Assembly: GCF_001896135.2 (NCBI RefSeq)
Contig: NZ_MPOH02000018.1
Coordinates: 23,194 to 87,193 of the forward strand
Length of the DNA stretch: 64,000 bases
Origin: Streptomyces phaeoluteigriseus
Lineage (GTDB): Bacteria; Actinomycetota; Actinomycetes; Streptomycetales; Streptomycetaceae
Direction: 5' to 3'
Shown: positions 26,448 through 34,598 of the stretch, one piece after another
How the letters are laid out: each line of letters begins with the position of its first letter
Position numbering within the stretch: the stretch's first letter is position 1
Translations under genes and position numbers: made by a program
The notes under the pieces: generated by a model
What the model saw: the letters and a program-made list of their open reading frames with translations, nothing else
Told to the model about the DNA's origin: nothing
Database searches by the model: none

Positions 26448-27953
26448 GCCGGTTTCCGCTTCCTCCGTCACCGGTCCGCCCACCGTGACCGCCGCCGGGG
26501 TGCGCCGCTCCAGCCGTAGCCGCAGCCCTTCCGGCATCAGTGTCAGCCGTTCGGCCACCCGCAGCCGGTAGCCGGGGTCGGGCAGCAGCTCGTAGCGGCG
26601 CAGCAGCAGACCGAGCACCAGCGTGGCCTCGTGCAGCGCGAACTGCCGCCCGATGCAGGCCCGCGCCCCGGTGCCGAACGGCTTGAAGGTGTGCGGGGCC
26701 CGCGCGCGTACCGCTCCCGCCTCGAAGCGGTCCGGGTCGAACTCCTCGGCGTCGGCGCCCCACACCTGCGGGTCGCGGTGCAGCATCGCCGTCAGCACCA
26801 GCGCCCACGCGCCCCGCCGCATCGGGTGCTCCCCGGCCAGCACCGTGTCCTCGCGGGCCTCCCGGGCGAAGGCGGGCGCCGTCGGCCACAGCCGCAGCGA
26901 CTCGTCGAGGACCCGGCGCACGTAGCGCAGCCTGGCCACCTGGCCGTAGTGCGGCACCGGGGTGTCGCCCCACACCCGGTCCACCTCGGCGCGGGCGCGG
27001 GCGGCGACCTCGGGGTGCCGGGAGAGGTAGTGCAGGGCGAAGGAGAGCGCGCCCGAGGTGGTCTCGTGACCGGCGACCAGGAAGGTGATGACCTGGCGCC
27101 GTACGTTGCGCGCCGACAGCCGTTCGCCGGTCTCGGGGTGTGCCGTCTCCAGCATCCGGTCGAGGAGGTCGCCGTCGCCGCCGGGGCCCGCCCTGCGGGC
27201 CCGCACCAGCTCGTCGACCGTGCGGTCGAGGTAGGCGATGTCGGCCTCGTTGCGGCGCGTGGCCCGCCACAACAGCCGGGGCGACGGCACGGTGTTGAGG
27301 CGCTGCGCGTAGCTGAGCGTGCCCACCATCGCCGTGACGAAGGGGTGCGGCCGGGACCGCTCGAACGAGCCGAAGTCATGCCCGAAACCGGTGCGCGCGA
27401 TCGTCTCCAGGGTCAGTTTCGTCATGTCACCGGGCACGTCGACACCATCCCCCGAGGCCGCCGCGCGGTCCCAGTGACCGGTCAGCCGGTCCGCCACGTC
27501 CAGCATCATCGGGTGGTAGGCCTCCATGGCCTCCCGGCTGAACCCCGGCGCCAGCACGTCGTGCGCCAGCTGCCAGTTGGGCTCGTGGTTGTACGCCGTG
27601 AACAGGGCGTCCCCGACCACCGGCCGCAGGTTGGCGACGCCGAGCCCGACGTGCTTGGCGAACCGTGTCTCGTCCGCCATGTCGGCCGCGAGCCGCCCGC
27701 CCCAGACGAAGACGAACTCCCGCCCGAAGGCGCGCCGCCGGAAGATCGGTCCGAGTCGGCGGCCGTACGCCAGGGAGTCCTGCACCGGTGTCCGCCGGCT
27801 CGCGCCCAGCACGTCCCCGAGCAGCGGCAGCCGGTGCGGCGGATGCGGGATGCGCCGCAGCTCGGGCCACCCCAGTTCGGCACTGCGGAACCCCTTGGGC
27901 AGCGCGGCCCCGGACTCCGTGCCCGGACCGGCCCCGGTCGTCGTCTCCGCCAT
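26409..27953 (-). CDS. Cytochrome P450, CYP102-like heme domain without reductase
   Basis: Protein of 514 residues. Seen: the I-helix oxygen motif AGHETTS (294-300), ExxR as ESLR (351-354) and the heme loop FGTGARACIG (426-435) with the Cys ligand at 433. The stretch HDVLAPGFSREAMEAYHPMM resembles the CYP102 (P450-BM3) heme domain, which hydroxylates fatty acids, but there is no fused flavin reductase, so a separate ferredoxin or reductase is needed and none is nearby. Divergent TetR gene suggests lipid- or xenobiotic-inducible control. ATG at 27953 was chosen; earlier codons lack a ribosome binding site. Confidence 0.9.
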   Translation of the reverse strand: MAETTTGAGPGTESGAALPKGFRSAELGWPELRRIPHPPHRLPLLGDVLGASRRTPVQDSLAYGRRLGPIFRRRAFGREFVFVWGGRLAADMADETRFAKHVGLGVANLRPVVGDALFTAYNHEPNWQLAHDVLAPGFSREAMEAYHPMMLDVADRLTGHWDRAAASGDGVDVPGDMTKLTLETIARTGFGHDFGSFERSRPHPFVTAMVGTLSYAQRLNTVPSPRLLWRATRRNEADIAYLDRTVDELVRARRAGPGGDGDLLDRMLETAHPETGERLSARNVRRQVITFLVAGHETTSGALSFALHYLSRHPEVAARARAEVDRVWGDTPVPHYGQVARLRYVRRVLDESLRLWPTAPAFAREAREDTVLAGEHPMRRGAWALVLTAMLHRDPQVWGADAEEFDPDRFEAGAVRARAPHTFKPFGTGARACIGRQFALHEATLVLGLLLRRYELLPDPGYRLRVAERLTLMPEGLRLRLERRTPAAVTVGGPVTEEAETGSAPRCPVRGPAD

Positions 27954-27991
27954 GACGCGATCTCCCTTGATCCAGCGGCAGGTTGGGCGTG

Positions 27992-28007
27992 TTGTACGTG
28001 GGTTCAA
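27992..28007. promoter_or_regulatory. Candidate TetR operator between the P450 gene and its regulator
   Basis: TTGTAC-GTGG-GTTCAA is an inverted repeat with 5 of 6 matching positions in the arms, in the middle of the 107-base divergent gap. It is the best repeat there and a plausible site for the adjacent TetR protein. Confidence 0.4.
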
Positions 28008-28060
28008 TAGCGCGCCCAGTCTCGTCCCGCTGTCGAACCGGCGTCAAGTAGAGTGCCGAC

Positions 28061-28675
28061 ATGGCCGCCGACCCGGGGGAGCGCACACGGCGCCGTCTCA
28101 GCACCGGAGAGCGCCGCGAGCAGCTCCTGTCGGTGGGCGCGCGCCTGTTCTCGGAGAGCCCGTACGACGAGGTGTGGATCGAGCAGGTCGCCGAGATCGC
28201 CGGAGTCTCGCGGGGGCTGCTCTACCACTACTTCCCGACCAAGCGGGACTTCTTCGCGGCGGTCGTCGAGCGGGAGAGCGAGCGGATGCTGCGCATGACG
28301 GCCGCCGTCCCCGGTGTCCCCGTCCGTGAACAGCTCACCGCGGGGCTGGACACCTACCTGGAGTACGTCCGCTCCCACGCGCACGGCTATCGCGCCTTCC
28401 ACCGGGCGGACGCGGCCGGTGACCGGGCCGTGCGCCGCGTCTACCAGCGGGCGCTGGCCGCCCAGGAGCGCCAGATCCTCGCCGCCCTCGCCGCCGACCC
28501 CGAGTTCGGCCCGCGGTTCGGGGAGCGTGCCGAGGTGCGCCTCGCGGTGCGCGGCTGGCTGGCGTTCACCACGGCGGTGTGCCTGGAGTGGCTGCGCGGG
28601 TCCGACGACGCGCTGTCGCGGGAGCAGGTGCGGGAGTTGTGCGCGCGGGCGCTGCTCGGGGTCATCGCCCGCTGA
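28061..28675 (+). CDS. TetR-family regulator divergent from the P450 gene
   Basis: Protein of 204 residues. The N-terminal helix-turn-helix is clear: RREQLLSVGARLFSESPYDEV, then IEQVAEIAGVSRGLLYHYF and PTKRDFFAAVV. The C-terminal ligand domain is helical, with a central HAHGYRAFHRAD. A TAGAGT -10 hexamer lies 28049-28054, only 6 bases before the ATG, so the transcript is probably leaderless. Divergent arrangement suggests it represses the P450 gene and itself. Inducer not predictable. Confidence 0.9.
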   Translation: MAADPGERTRRRLSTGERREQLLSVGARLFSESPYDEVWIEQVAEIAGVSRGLLYHYFPTKRDFFAAVVERESERMLRMTAAVPGVPVREQLTAGLDTYLEYVRSHAHGYRAFHRADAAGDRAVRRVYQRALAAQERQILAALAADPEFGPRFGERAEVRLAVRGWLAFTTAVCLEWLRGSDDALSREQVRELCARALLGVIAR

Positions 28676-28704
28676 CGGGTACCGCACAGGTTCGCGCGTC
28701 CTGG

Positions 28705-28733
28705 TTGGCGTACATCCCGATCTCGGATAGGTT
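28705..28733 (+). promoter_or_regulatory. Promoter of the DUF2470 gene
   Basis: TTGGCG (28705-28710), a 17-base spacer and TAGGTT (28728-28733) form a vegetative-type promoter, with a start point near 28740. The iron box overlaps the -10 and the start point. Confidence 0.55.
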
Positions 28734-28750
28734 AGGCAAGGCTAACCTAA
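28732..28750. promoter_or_regulatory. DmdR/IdeR-type iron box
   Basis: TTAGGCAAGGCTAACCTAA is a 19-bp interrupted palindrome matching the actinobacterial iron box (TTAGGTTAGGCTAACCTAA-like). It covers the -10 and start region and runs straight into the AGGAGGT ribosome binding site of the next gene, so iron-loaded DmdR/IdeR should repress transcription when iron is plentiful. Confidence 0.8.
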
Positions 28751-28762
28751 GGAGGTCCTGGG

Positions 28763-29488
28763 ATGGGTGACAGCGACAGCTGGACGGCCGCGCCCGGCGT
28801 GGCGGAACGGGCCCGGTCCGTGCTCGCCGCGTCGTGGTCCTGCGCGGTGACCGCGGACGGCGGCCGCGAGGAGTTCGTCGGCGCGCACACCGTCGGCGAC
28901 GACGGGCAGGTGTTCCTGCATGTGCCGGAGGACAGCGCACTGCTGACGGCCGCGATCTTCGTGCCGCGCGGGGAGCCGTCCGCGGTGCTGGAGTTCGCGG
29001 ACGTCGCGCCCGTCCCGGTCCGGGGCCGCATCCGCGCCCGGCTCTGGCTGGCCGGCTGGTTCGTCCCCGAGGACGGCCACCTCGCCTTCCACACCACCCG
29101 CGTCGTGCTGAAGGAACCCTCCGGAGCGGTCGTCGTCGCCCTCGACGAGTTCGCCGCCGCCGAGCCGGACCCCCTGGCGACGGCCGAGGCCCACCTGCTC
29201 ACCCACCTCGCCGACGCGCACCCCGACGCGGTGGAACGGCTCACCCGGCTCGTCCGCACGGAGAGCCTGCACGGCGCTGTCCGGGTCAAGCCGCTCGCCG
29301 TCGACCGGCACGGACTGACGCTGCGCATCGAACGGGCCCGCGCCCACGGCGACGTACGCCTGCCCTTCCACGCCCCGGCCGACGACGTCGGGCAGCTCAC
29401 CGAGCGCATGCACGTCCTGCTCGCGCAGGCGGGCGCGGCGTCCTGCCCGCGAGCCCTACAACGGCAGCGCACAGACCGCGACGGGTGA
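28763..29488 (+). CDS. DUF2470 domain protein under iron control
   Basis: Protein of 241 residues. The N-terminal half (residues about 15-130) resembles the split-barrel flavin or heme-binding fold (FMN-binding-like), and the C-terminal 80 residues, from AEAHLLTHLADAHPDAVERL with the DVRLPFHAPADDVGQL end, form DUF2470, the domain also found at the end of HugZ-type heme-handling proteins. An iron box directly upstream shows control by iron. A role in heme or siderophore-iron use is therefore likely but inferred. ATG has AGGAGGT eight bases upstream. Confidence 0.85.
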   Translation: MGDSDSWTAAPGVAERARSVLAASWSCAVTADGGREEFVGAHTVGDDGQVFLHVPEDSALLTAAIFVPRGEPSAVLEFADVAPVPVRGRIRARLWLAGWFVPEDGHLAFHTTRVVLKEPSGAVVVALDEFAAAEPDPLATAEAHLLTHLADAHPDAVERLTRLVRTESLHGAVRVKPLAVDRHGLTLRIERARAHGDVRLPFHAPADDVGQLTERMHVLLAQAGAASCPRALQRQRTDRDG

Positions 29489-30703
29489 CGCGAACGGCCC
29501 GCCCGCGCGCCGCAGGGCGCCGTCGCGGCCGTCCACACGGAACACACCGACCGTGCCGGAGCGCTGGTTCGCGGTGAACAGCAGGCCGCCGTCGGGGGAG
29601 AGGGCGAGCTGCCGGGGGAACTCCCCGCCCGACGGCACCGTGCCGAGCAGCCGCAGCCGCGCCCCGTCCGCCTCGACGGCGTACCGAGCGATCGTGTCGT
29701 CGCCGCGGTTGGCCAGGAAGGCGTACGCGCCGTCCGGTGTGACGGCGAACTGCGCCGGGTGGTTGGTGCCCGCCTTCGCCCCTGTGGACTGCGGCCGGCC
29801 GATCGTCAGGCGGCCGGAGGGCGGGTCGTAGGAGCAGACCGAGACCGTGTCGTCGACCTCGTCGGCCAGGTACGCGTACCGGCCGCCGGGATGGAACGTG
29901 AGGTGACGCGGCCCGGCGCCCGGCCGGGTGTGGGCCTGCGCGACCTCGGTCAGCGTGCCCGCCCGCTGGTCCAGGCGGTAGGAGTACACGGTGTCGGTGC
30001 CGAGGTCCACGGCCAGGACGTGCCCGCCGTCCGGTGCCGTGACGATCTGGTGCGCGTGCGGTCCCTCCTGACCGGGTCCGGGCGCCGGACGGCTGTGGGT
30101 GACCAGACCGGTGCGCTCGCCGAGCGCCCCCGAGGCGTCGATCGGGTGCACGGCGACGGTGCCCGAGCCGTAGTCGGCGCTCAGCAGCCAGCGTCCGCCC
30201 GGATGCACCGACAGGTGACAGGTGTGCGCCCCGCCCGTCGCCCGGCTGCCCAGCACCTCGCCGTCCGCCGTGCGGACGGCGGTCACGGCACCGCGCTCGC
30301 GCTCCTGCACGGCGTACAGCGTCCGGCCGTCCGGGTGCACCGCGAGGTACGACGGGTCCGGGACGCCGGTGATCGTGCCGGAGCCGGTGATCCGGCCCGA
30401 CACGGGGTCGTACGTGGCCACGCCGATGCCCCTGCCCCCGCCGTCCACCGAGGTGTAGGTGCCGAGGTAGAGCGGCCGGGGACCGGACGGCTCCTTCGAG
30501 GCCGGGGCAGAGGCGGACGCCGAGGTGGAGACGGAGGGCTGGGCCGGGGCGCCGCTCGCCGTCCCGCCCTCCGGTGCCGCGGGTGTCCGGGAGGCGCCGT
30601 CGCCGCAGCCCGCCAGGACCGGGGCCCCGGCCGCCGCGCCGAGCGCCCCGACGAATCGGCGCCTGCTCCAGCCGCCGTGTGCCGCTTCCGTCCCACTGCC
30701 CAT
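29456..30703 (-). CDS. Tat-exported lipoprotein lactonase (7-bladed propeller)
   Basis: Protein of 415 residues of the lactonase/Pgl family. The N-terminus WSRRRFVGALGAAAGAPVLAG has a twin-arginine motif and a lipobox-like AGCG, so it is probably exported folded and lipid-anchored. After a Thr/Ala/Ser-rich linker, repeats such as YLAVHPDGRTLYAV, HLSVHPGGRWLL and HLTFHPGGRYAYLA mark propeller blades. The family hydrolyses 6-phosphogluconolactone in the cytoplasm, but an exported form more likely acts on other lactones. ATG at 30703 was preferred over an upstream frame extension. Overlaps the end of the DUF2470 gene by 33 bases, tail to tail. Confidence 0.85.
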   Translation of the reverse strand: MGSGTEAAHGGWSRRRFVGALGAAAGAPVLAGCGDGASRTPAAPEGGTASGAPAQPSVSTSASASAPASKEPSGPRPLYLGTYTSVDGGGRGIGVATYDPVSGRITGSGTITGVPDPSYLAVHPDGRTLYAVQERERGAVTAVRTADGEVLGSRATGGAHTCHLSVHPGGRWLLSADYGSGTVAVHPIDASGALGERTGLVTHSRPAPGPGQEGPHAHQIVTAPDGGHVLAVDLGTDTVYSYRLDQRAGTLTEVAQAHTRPGAGPRHLTFHPGGRYAYLADEVDDTVSVCSYDPPSGRLTIGRPQSTGAKAGTNHPAQFAVTPDGAYAFLANRGDDTIARYAVEADGARLRLLGTVPSGGEFPRQLALSPDGGLLFTANQRSGTVGVFRVDGRDGALRRAGGPFASPVAVCALPL

Positions 30704-30829
30704 GTGCCGCACCTCGGGTCGTCGTCCGTCTCCGTCGTGACAGCCACCCTGACGCGCCGGGACCGCCGAACGCAAAACCGAACGGGAAGGCGCACGCAAC
30801 CGCATGCGCGGCGCACGCGGAGCTCCCGC

Positions 30830-32101
30830 CTACTGCCCGCGAGAACGACGTGAGCCGCCCCGCCGGTTGCGCCGCAGCCGCTCGGGGACCCGCAGCCGCC
30901 GGTGGATGCTCGCGCGCAGCCGTGGCAGCCACGGCAGCCGGCCGCCCTGCTCCCGCGTGGCGCGGTCCAGCTCCTCCAGGAGACGGCGTGAGCGGTGCTC
31001 GGTGTCGAGTTCGTCGAGCATGCGGTTGACCTCGGTCAGCACCGCACCGTGCAGCTGCCACTGGCGGGCGTCGTGCTGGAGCTGCTCCAGGAGCAGCTGG
31101 GCGAGCTTGTCGCGGGTGGCGGCGGCCTGCCGCAGCTGGGAGGTGAGGCGTTCCTCGGCGGACTCCGCGTTCTCGCTGACGTGCGTGGTGACCAGCACCG
31201 CGAAGCTGACCACGGCGTCGGCGATCTCCGACAGCAGCCGCTCCAGGGCGGCGCTGGTCTCCGCCGGGAACAGCGCCGCCGGCTCGCGCTCCTTCGTCAG
31301 GTCGGTGAGGGTGCGGGCGAGGACCCTCAGGACGACCGTGCAGATCTCCAGGGTGTCGAGGCCTGTGCGCAGCACCACCCGGTGCAGCACGCCCTCGCGC
31401 ACCCGGGGGTTGAGCCGCAGGCTGTCCTCGGCCTGCCGCAGTGCCGCGTCCACCTCGACGATGTCGTGGTCCAGGCGGCGTGCCTCGTGCAGCCGGGCGG
31501 CGGCCTGCTCGGAGGGCGTGCGGCCGGCGGCCTCCTCACCGATCCGCAGCATCAGCTGCCGTACCCGCCGGGCCAGCCCCTCGATGGACTCGCCGGCCTC
31601 CTCCACCCACACGGGGGGCGGCAGCAGCAGGTTGATGCTGAGCCCGACCACGGCACCGATCAGGGTTTCCAGCACCCGCGCCCAGGCCGTGTTCCCGACC
31701 GTGGTCACGCCCAGCACCAGCATGGCGCTGATCGCCACCTCCGGCACGTACTCGTCGACCCGCACCAGATGGCCGACGGCCAGCGCGGCCACGATCAGCA
31801 GCCCGAGACTCCACCAGGTCAGGCCCACCAGCAGACTGAACGCGATGGCGACGAGGACGCCCGCGACCACCGCGTTGACGCGCCGCACTCCGTTGGTGAG
31901 CGTCGCGTACAGGGTGACCTGGACGACCAGCAGCGCGGTCAGTGGCGCGGTGAGCGGGGCGGTCTCTGGGCTGAGGTGCAGCGCGATGACGTAGGCGATC
32001 GTCGCGGCTGCGGAGGATCGAAAAGCCTGGACGACCGCGGGTTCCCGGTGACGCCGCACGAACCGCAGGAGCGGTGCGGCACGCTCACGTACATCTTGCA
32101 T
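30830..32101 (-). CDS. FUSC-type (aromatic acid exporter-like) membrane protein 1
   Basis: Protein of 423 residues. Residues about 25-150 hold six hydrophobic segments (TIAYVIALHL, LLVVQVTLYATLTNG, GLTWWSLGLLIVAALAVG, LVLGVTTVG), and the rest is a long, charged, helical cytoplasmic part. This is the FUSC/ArAE_1 architecture seen in putative efflux proteins. The transported substrate is unknown. A second, similar protein is encoded at 38110-39279. Followed on the other side by an unrelated lactonase gene; the 108 bases upstream contain no clear promoter. Confidence 0.8.
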   Translation of the reverse strand: MQDVRERAAPLLRFVRRHREPAVVQAFRSSAAATIAYVIALHLSPETAPLTAPLTALLVVQVTLYATLTNGVRRVNAVVAGVLVAIAFSLLVGLTWWSLGLLIVAALAVGHLVRVDEYVPEVAISAMLVLGVTTVGNTAWARVLETLIGAVVGLSINLLLPPPVWVEEAGESIEGLARRVRQLMLRIGEEAAGRTPSEQAAARLHEARRLDHDIVEVDAALRQAEDSLRLNPRVREGVLHRVVLRTGLDTLEICTVVLRVLARTLTDLTKEREPAALFPAETSAALERLLSEIADAVVSFAVLVTTHVSENAESAEERLTSQLRQAAATRDKLAQLLLEQLQHDARQWQLHGAVLTEVNRMLDELDTEHRSRRLLEELDRATREQGGRLPWLPRLRASIHRRLRVPERLRRNRRGGSRRSRGQ

Positions 32102-32209
32102 CCCTTGGCCAGTTCCCGTTCCTCACCAGCCTCGAACGTTTCTTCCGTCACGCACTTCGAACGGAGGCGCCGACCGGAGGAGTTCGGTTCCCGGGGCGAA
32201 CCCGCGATG

Positions 32210-32704
32210 TCAGTCGAACAGCTTGTCGATGAAGGCGGCGAGATTGCCCGTCGTCCGGGCGATCTGCTCCTCCAGGGTCAGGCTCTCCTCGAACCGGCCT
32301 CCGGACTCGGGGAGCTTCTTGCCGCGCACGTAGAGCGAACAGGCCAGGTCCGTGCACATGTACAGGCCCACCGAGTTGCCCTCCCGGCCCGCCGCGCCCG
32401 CCTTGCGTGCCGTCATCAGCGAGACGCCGCCGCCGGGATGGGTGGTCAGGCACAGCGAGCACATGCTGCGGTGCAGAAAGCCACGCTGCGAGGCCGGGAA
32501 CCGGAGGGTCACCCCCACCGGGCGCCCGCCCCGCTCGGTCACCAGGTAGCTCCGGTCGGGCGCCCCCGGGTCCCGCCACCCCAGGAAGTCCAGGTCGCCC
32601 CAGGGTCGCGACTCCAGATCCCGGGGCACCGCCAGCCGCTTGGCCTCCCCCTTGGAACAGTTTACGAAGGAGTTGCGGATGTCCTGCTCGGTGAGGGTCC
32701 TCAT
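32210..32704 (-). CDS. FBP domain protein (EF-G-binding-type zinc finger)
   Basis: Protein of 164 residues. The core SMCSLCLTTH...YMCTDLACSLYVRGK holds four cysteines in a treble-clef zinc finger, the FBP_C domain of FusB-like proteins that bind elongation factor G and protect it from fusidic acid. Here the N-terminal EF-G-binding helices are short, as in the many actinobacterial members whose role in translation is unproven. ATG at 32704 has AGGAG upstream. It sits between the FUSC and HD genes on the same strand but with gaps, so probably its own unit. Confidence 0.8.
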   Translation of the reverse strand: MRTLTEQDIRNSFVNCSKGEAKRLAVPRDLESRPWGDLDFLGWRDPGAPDRSYLVTERGGRPVGVTLRFPASQRGFLHRSMCSLCLTTHPGGGVSLMTARKAGAAGREGNSVGLYMCTDLACSLYVRGKKLPESGGRFEESLTLEEQIARTTGNLAAFIDKLFD

Positions 32705-32828
32705 CGGGGAAGTCTCCTGGTTCGTGCGGCCCGCGACACCCCGGGGGGCCGGGCCGACGTTTCCTTGGGGCTCTAGGTTGTGGCCTAAGCGTAGAGAGAC
32801 ATGGGGAGGAGGGTCCAGTTGTTTTCCA

Positions 32829-33466
32829 TCAGACAGTTCCCGGCCATCCGGGGGCCCGATGGTCCGGGCTGCATCCCCGCACCGGATGTGCCGCCTGCCA
32901 GGCCAGTCTGCGGTCCGCGTCCTCGCCGACGCGGGTGAGGAACTCGTCCAGGGCCAGGAACTCCTCCCAGGGCGGCCGCCGCCCGCTCGGGACAGGGCGG
33001 CCACCAGCAGGTCCTCCAGGTCCGGCACCCGTTTGTTCTTCCATGCCTTGTCGGCCAGGCTCACCAGCAGGTCCTCGACGCCGGCCGCCGCGTCCCAGGA
33101 GGCGTGGCCGGCGGCGAAGCGGGCCAGTTCGGGCGGTACGCCGCGGGCCAGCAGGAGATCGCGGCCGGCCTCCTCGTGCCGGGAGCCGGGCGCGGACAGT
33201 TCGGCGGGGTGCAGGGTCTTGCCCACGTCATGGGTGGCGGCGCCGAACAGCACCGCCCCGCCGTCCACCGCCAACTCCGGGCGGTGCGCGCCCACCCAGT
33301 CGACGAGCTGCGCGGCGACATCGTGCACGGCCCGCAGGTGGGCCACCAGCCGGAGCGGTGCGCCGACGTCCCTCAGCAGTTCGGCCACCGCCGCGGGCAG
33401 CGGCCGTAGCGGAGGATCGTGCGTCTCGTCCAGCGCGGTCGACAGCGGGCTCGGGCCGGTGGTCAT
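32829..33466 (-). pseudogene. HD-domain hydrolase, one frame change
   Basis: HD superfamily protein of about 210 residues. The first part has HLRAVHDVAAQLVDW, FGAATHDVGKT (HD pair), HEEAGRDLLLARG and CLADKAWK-like VSLADKAWKNKR, the full metal-binding His/Asp set. At 32971-32995 one base is missing in a GGC repeat, and the next frame continues RRPPWEEFLALDEFLTRVGEDADRRLAWQ to a stop at 32829. These small HD proteins are predicted phosphohydrolases of unknown substrate. Divergent from the aminoglycoside kinase-like gene with a 74-base gap. Confidence 0.75.
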
Positions 33467-33540
33467 CGGGCCAGGGTAGTCAGTACGGTCTACGCATCCG
33501 ACGGGGTCGGGACGGCGGGCGGGGAAGGGGTGGGCGCACG

Positions 33541-34506
33541 GTGGCGGACTCACGGGAACGGGCGGCCGAGCGCGCCCTGGCGGCGGCGGGCCTGCCGCCC
33601 GAGCGCCTCGCCCACCTCGGGCCGCTCGGTGGCGGCACCTACAACACCGTCGAGGAACTCCGTCTCACCGACGGCAGTCGCTATGTGCTGAAGACCGAGC
33701 CCGAAGGGCCGGGTCTGCACCACGAGAGCGAACTGCTCGCCTCCGAGGCGGAGTTCTACCGCGGCGCGGCCCTGGCCGGTGTACCGGCGCCGCGGGTGCT
33801 GGCATTCGACGGGCCGTGGCTGCTGATGACCCTGTCCCCGGGCACCGCTTGGGACGACACGCTCACGACCGTCGAACAGGTCGATCTGCGCGCCGAGTTG
33901 GGTCGGCAGGTGGCCCGTCTGCACACCGTGACCGGACCCGGCTTCGGCTACCCCTCCGGTGCCCTCGGCCCGCTCGCCCCCGACTGGCGCACCGCGTTCG
34001 CGGTGATGCTCGACGCCGTCCTCGACGACGCGCGCCGCTACCACGCCCGGCTGCCCCGCCCCGCCGACGAGGTGGCCGCCGTCGCCCGGAGCGCCTACGA
34101 CGCCCTCGACGAGGTGACCGTCCCGCGTCTCGTCCACTTCGACCTGTGGCCGGGCAACGTCCTGGTCGACCGCTCGACGGGCCGGGCCCGGATCGGTGGA
34201 CTCATCGACGGGGAGCGGATGTTCTGGGGCGACCCCCTCGCCGACTTCGTGTCCCTGGCGCTGCTCGGCGACATCCGTGAGGACGAGTCCTTCCTCGCCG
34301 GCTACCACGAGGCCGGCGGGCGGGCGGAGTTCGACGCCCCGGCCCGCCTGCGCCTGGCCCTGTACCGCACCTACCTCTACCTGATCATGATCGCCGAGAC
34401 CGTGCCGCGGGCGGTCGACGCAGGGCGTGTCCGATGGGTCCAGGAGAGGGTCGCCCCCGAGCTGCTCGCGGCACTCGAAGAGATCGAGAAGACCGCCGTC
34501 TCTTAG
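33541..34506 (+). CDS. Aminoglycoside phosphotransferase-family kinase
   Basis: Protein of 321 residues with an APH/fructosamine-kinase-like fold. VPRLVHFDLWPGNVLVD is the catalytic loop with Asp and Asn, and IGGLIDGERMFWGDPLADF carries the metal-binding Asp. The GGGTYNTVEELRLTDG loop is the nucleotide-binding glycine motif. Family members phosphorylate antibiotics, sugars or small metabolites; fructosamine or homoserine-kinase-like activity is as likely as drug resistance. GTG start at 33541. No resistance or biosynthesis genes nearby to decide. Confidence 0.85.
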   Translation: MADSRERAAERALAAAGLPPERLAHLGPLGGGTYNTVEELRLTDGSRYVLKTEPEGPGLHHESELLASEAEFYRGAALAGVPAPRVLAFDGPWLLMTLSPGTAWDDTLTTVEQVDLRAELGRQVARLHTVTGPGFGYPSGALGPLAPDWRTAFAVMLDAVLDDARRYHARLPRPADEVAAVARSAYDALDEVTVPRLVHFDLWPGNVLVDRSTGRARIGGLIDGERMFWGDPLADFVSLALLGDIREDESFLAGYHEAGGRAEFDAPARLRLALYRTYLYLIMIAETVPRAVDAGRVRWVQERVAPELLAALEEIEKTAVS

Positions 34507-34598
34507 CTCACATCATGAACTAAGGGTTGGAGGAATGTCGCGCGGACCGCATCCGCACAGGTATGTTGCAGGTCGGGCAGGGTTCGAAGGGGGCCGAT

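Noticed and set aside
32829..33553. One long minus-strand frame joining the HD protein with the FBP protein
   Set aside because: The join depends on a missing base in the HD gene; the FBP gene has its own ATG and ribosome binding site at 32704.
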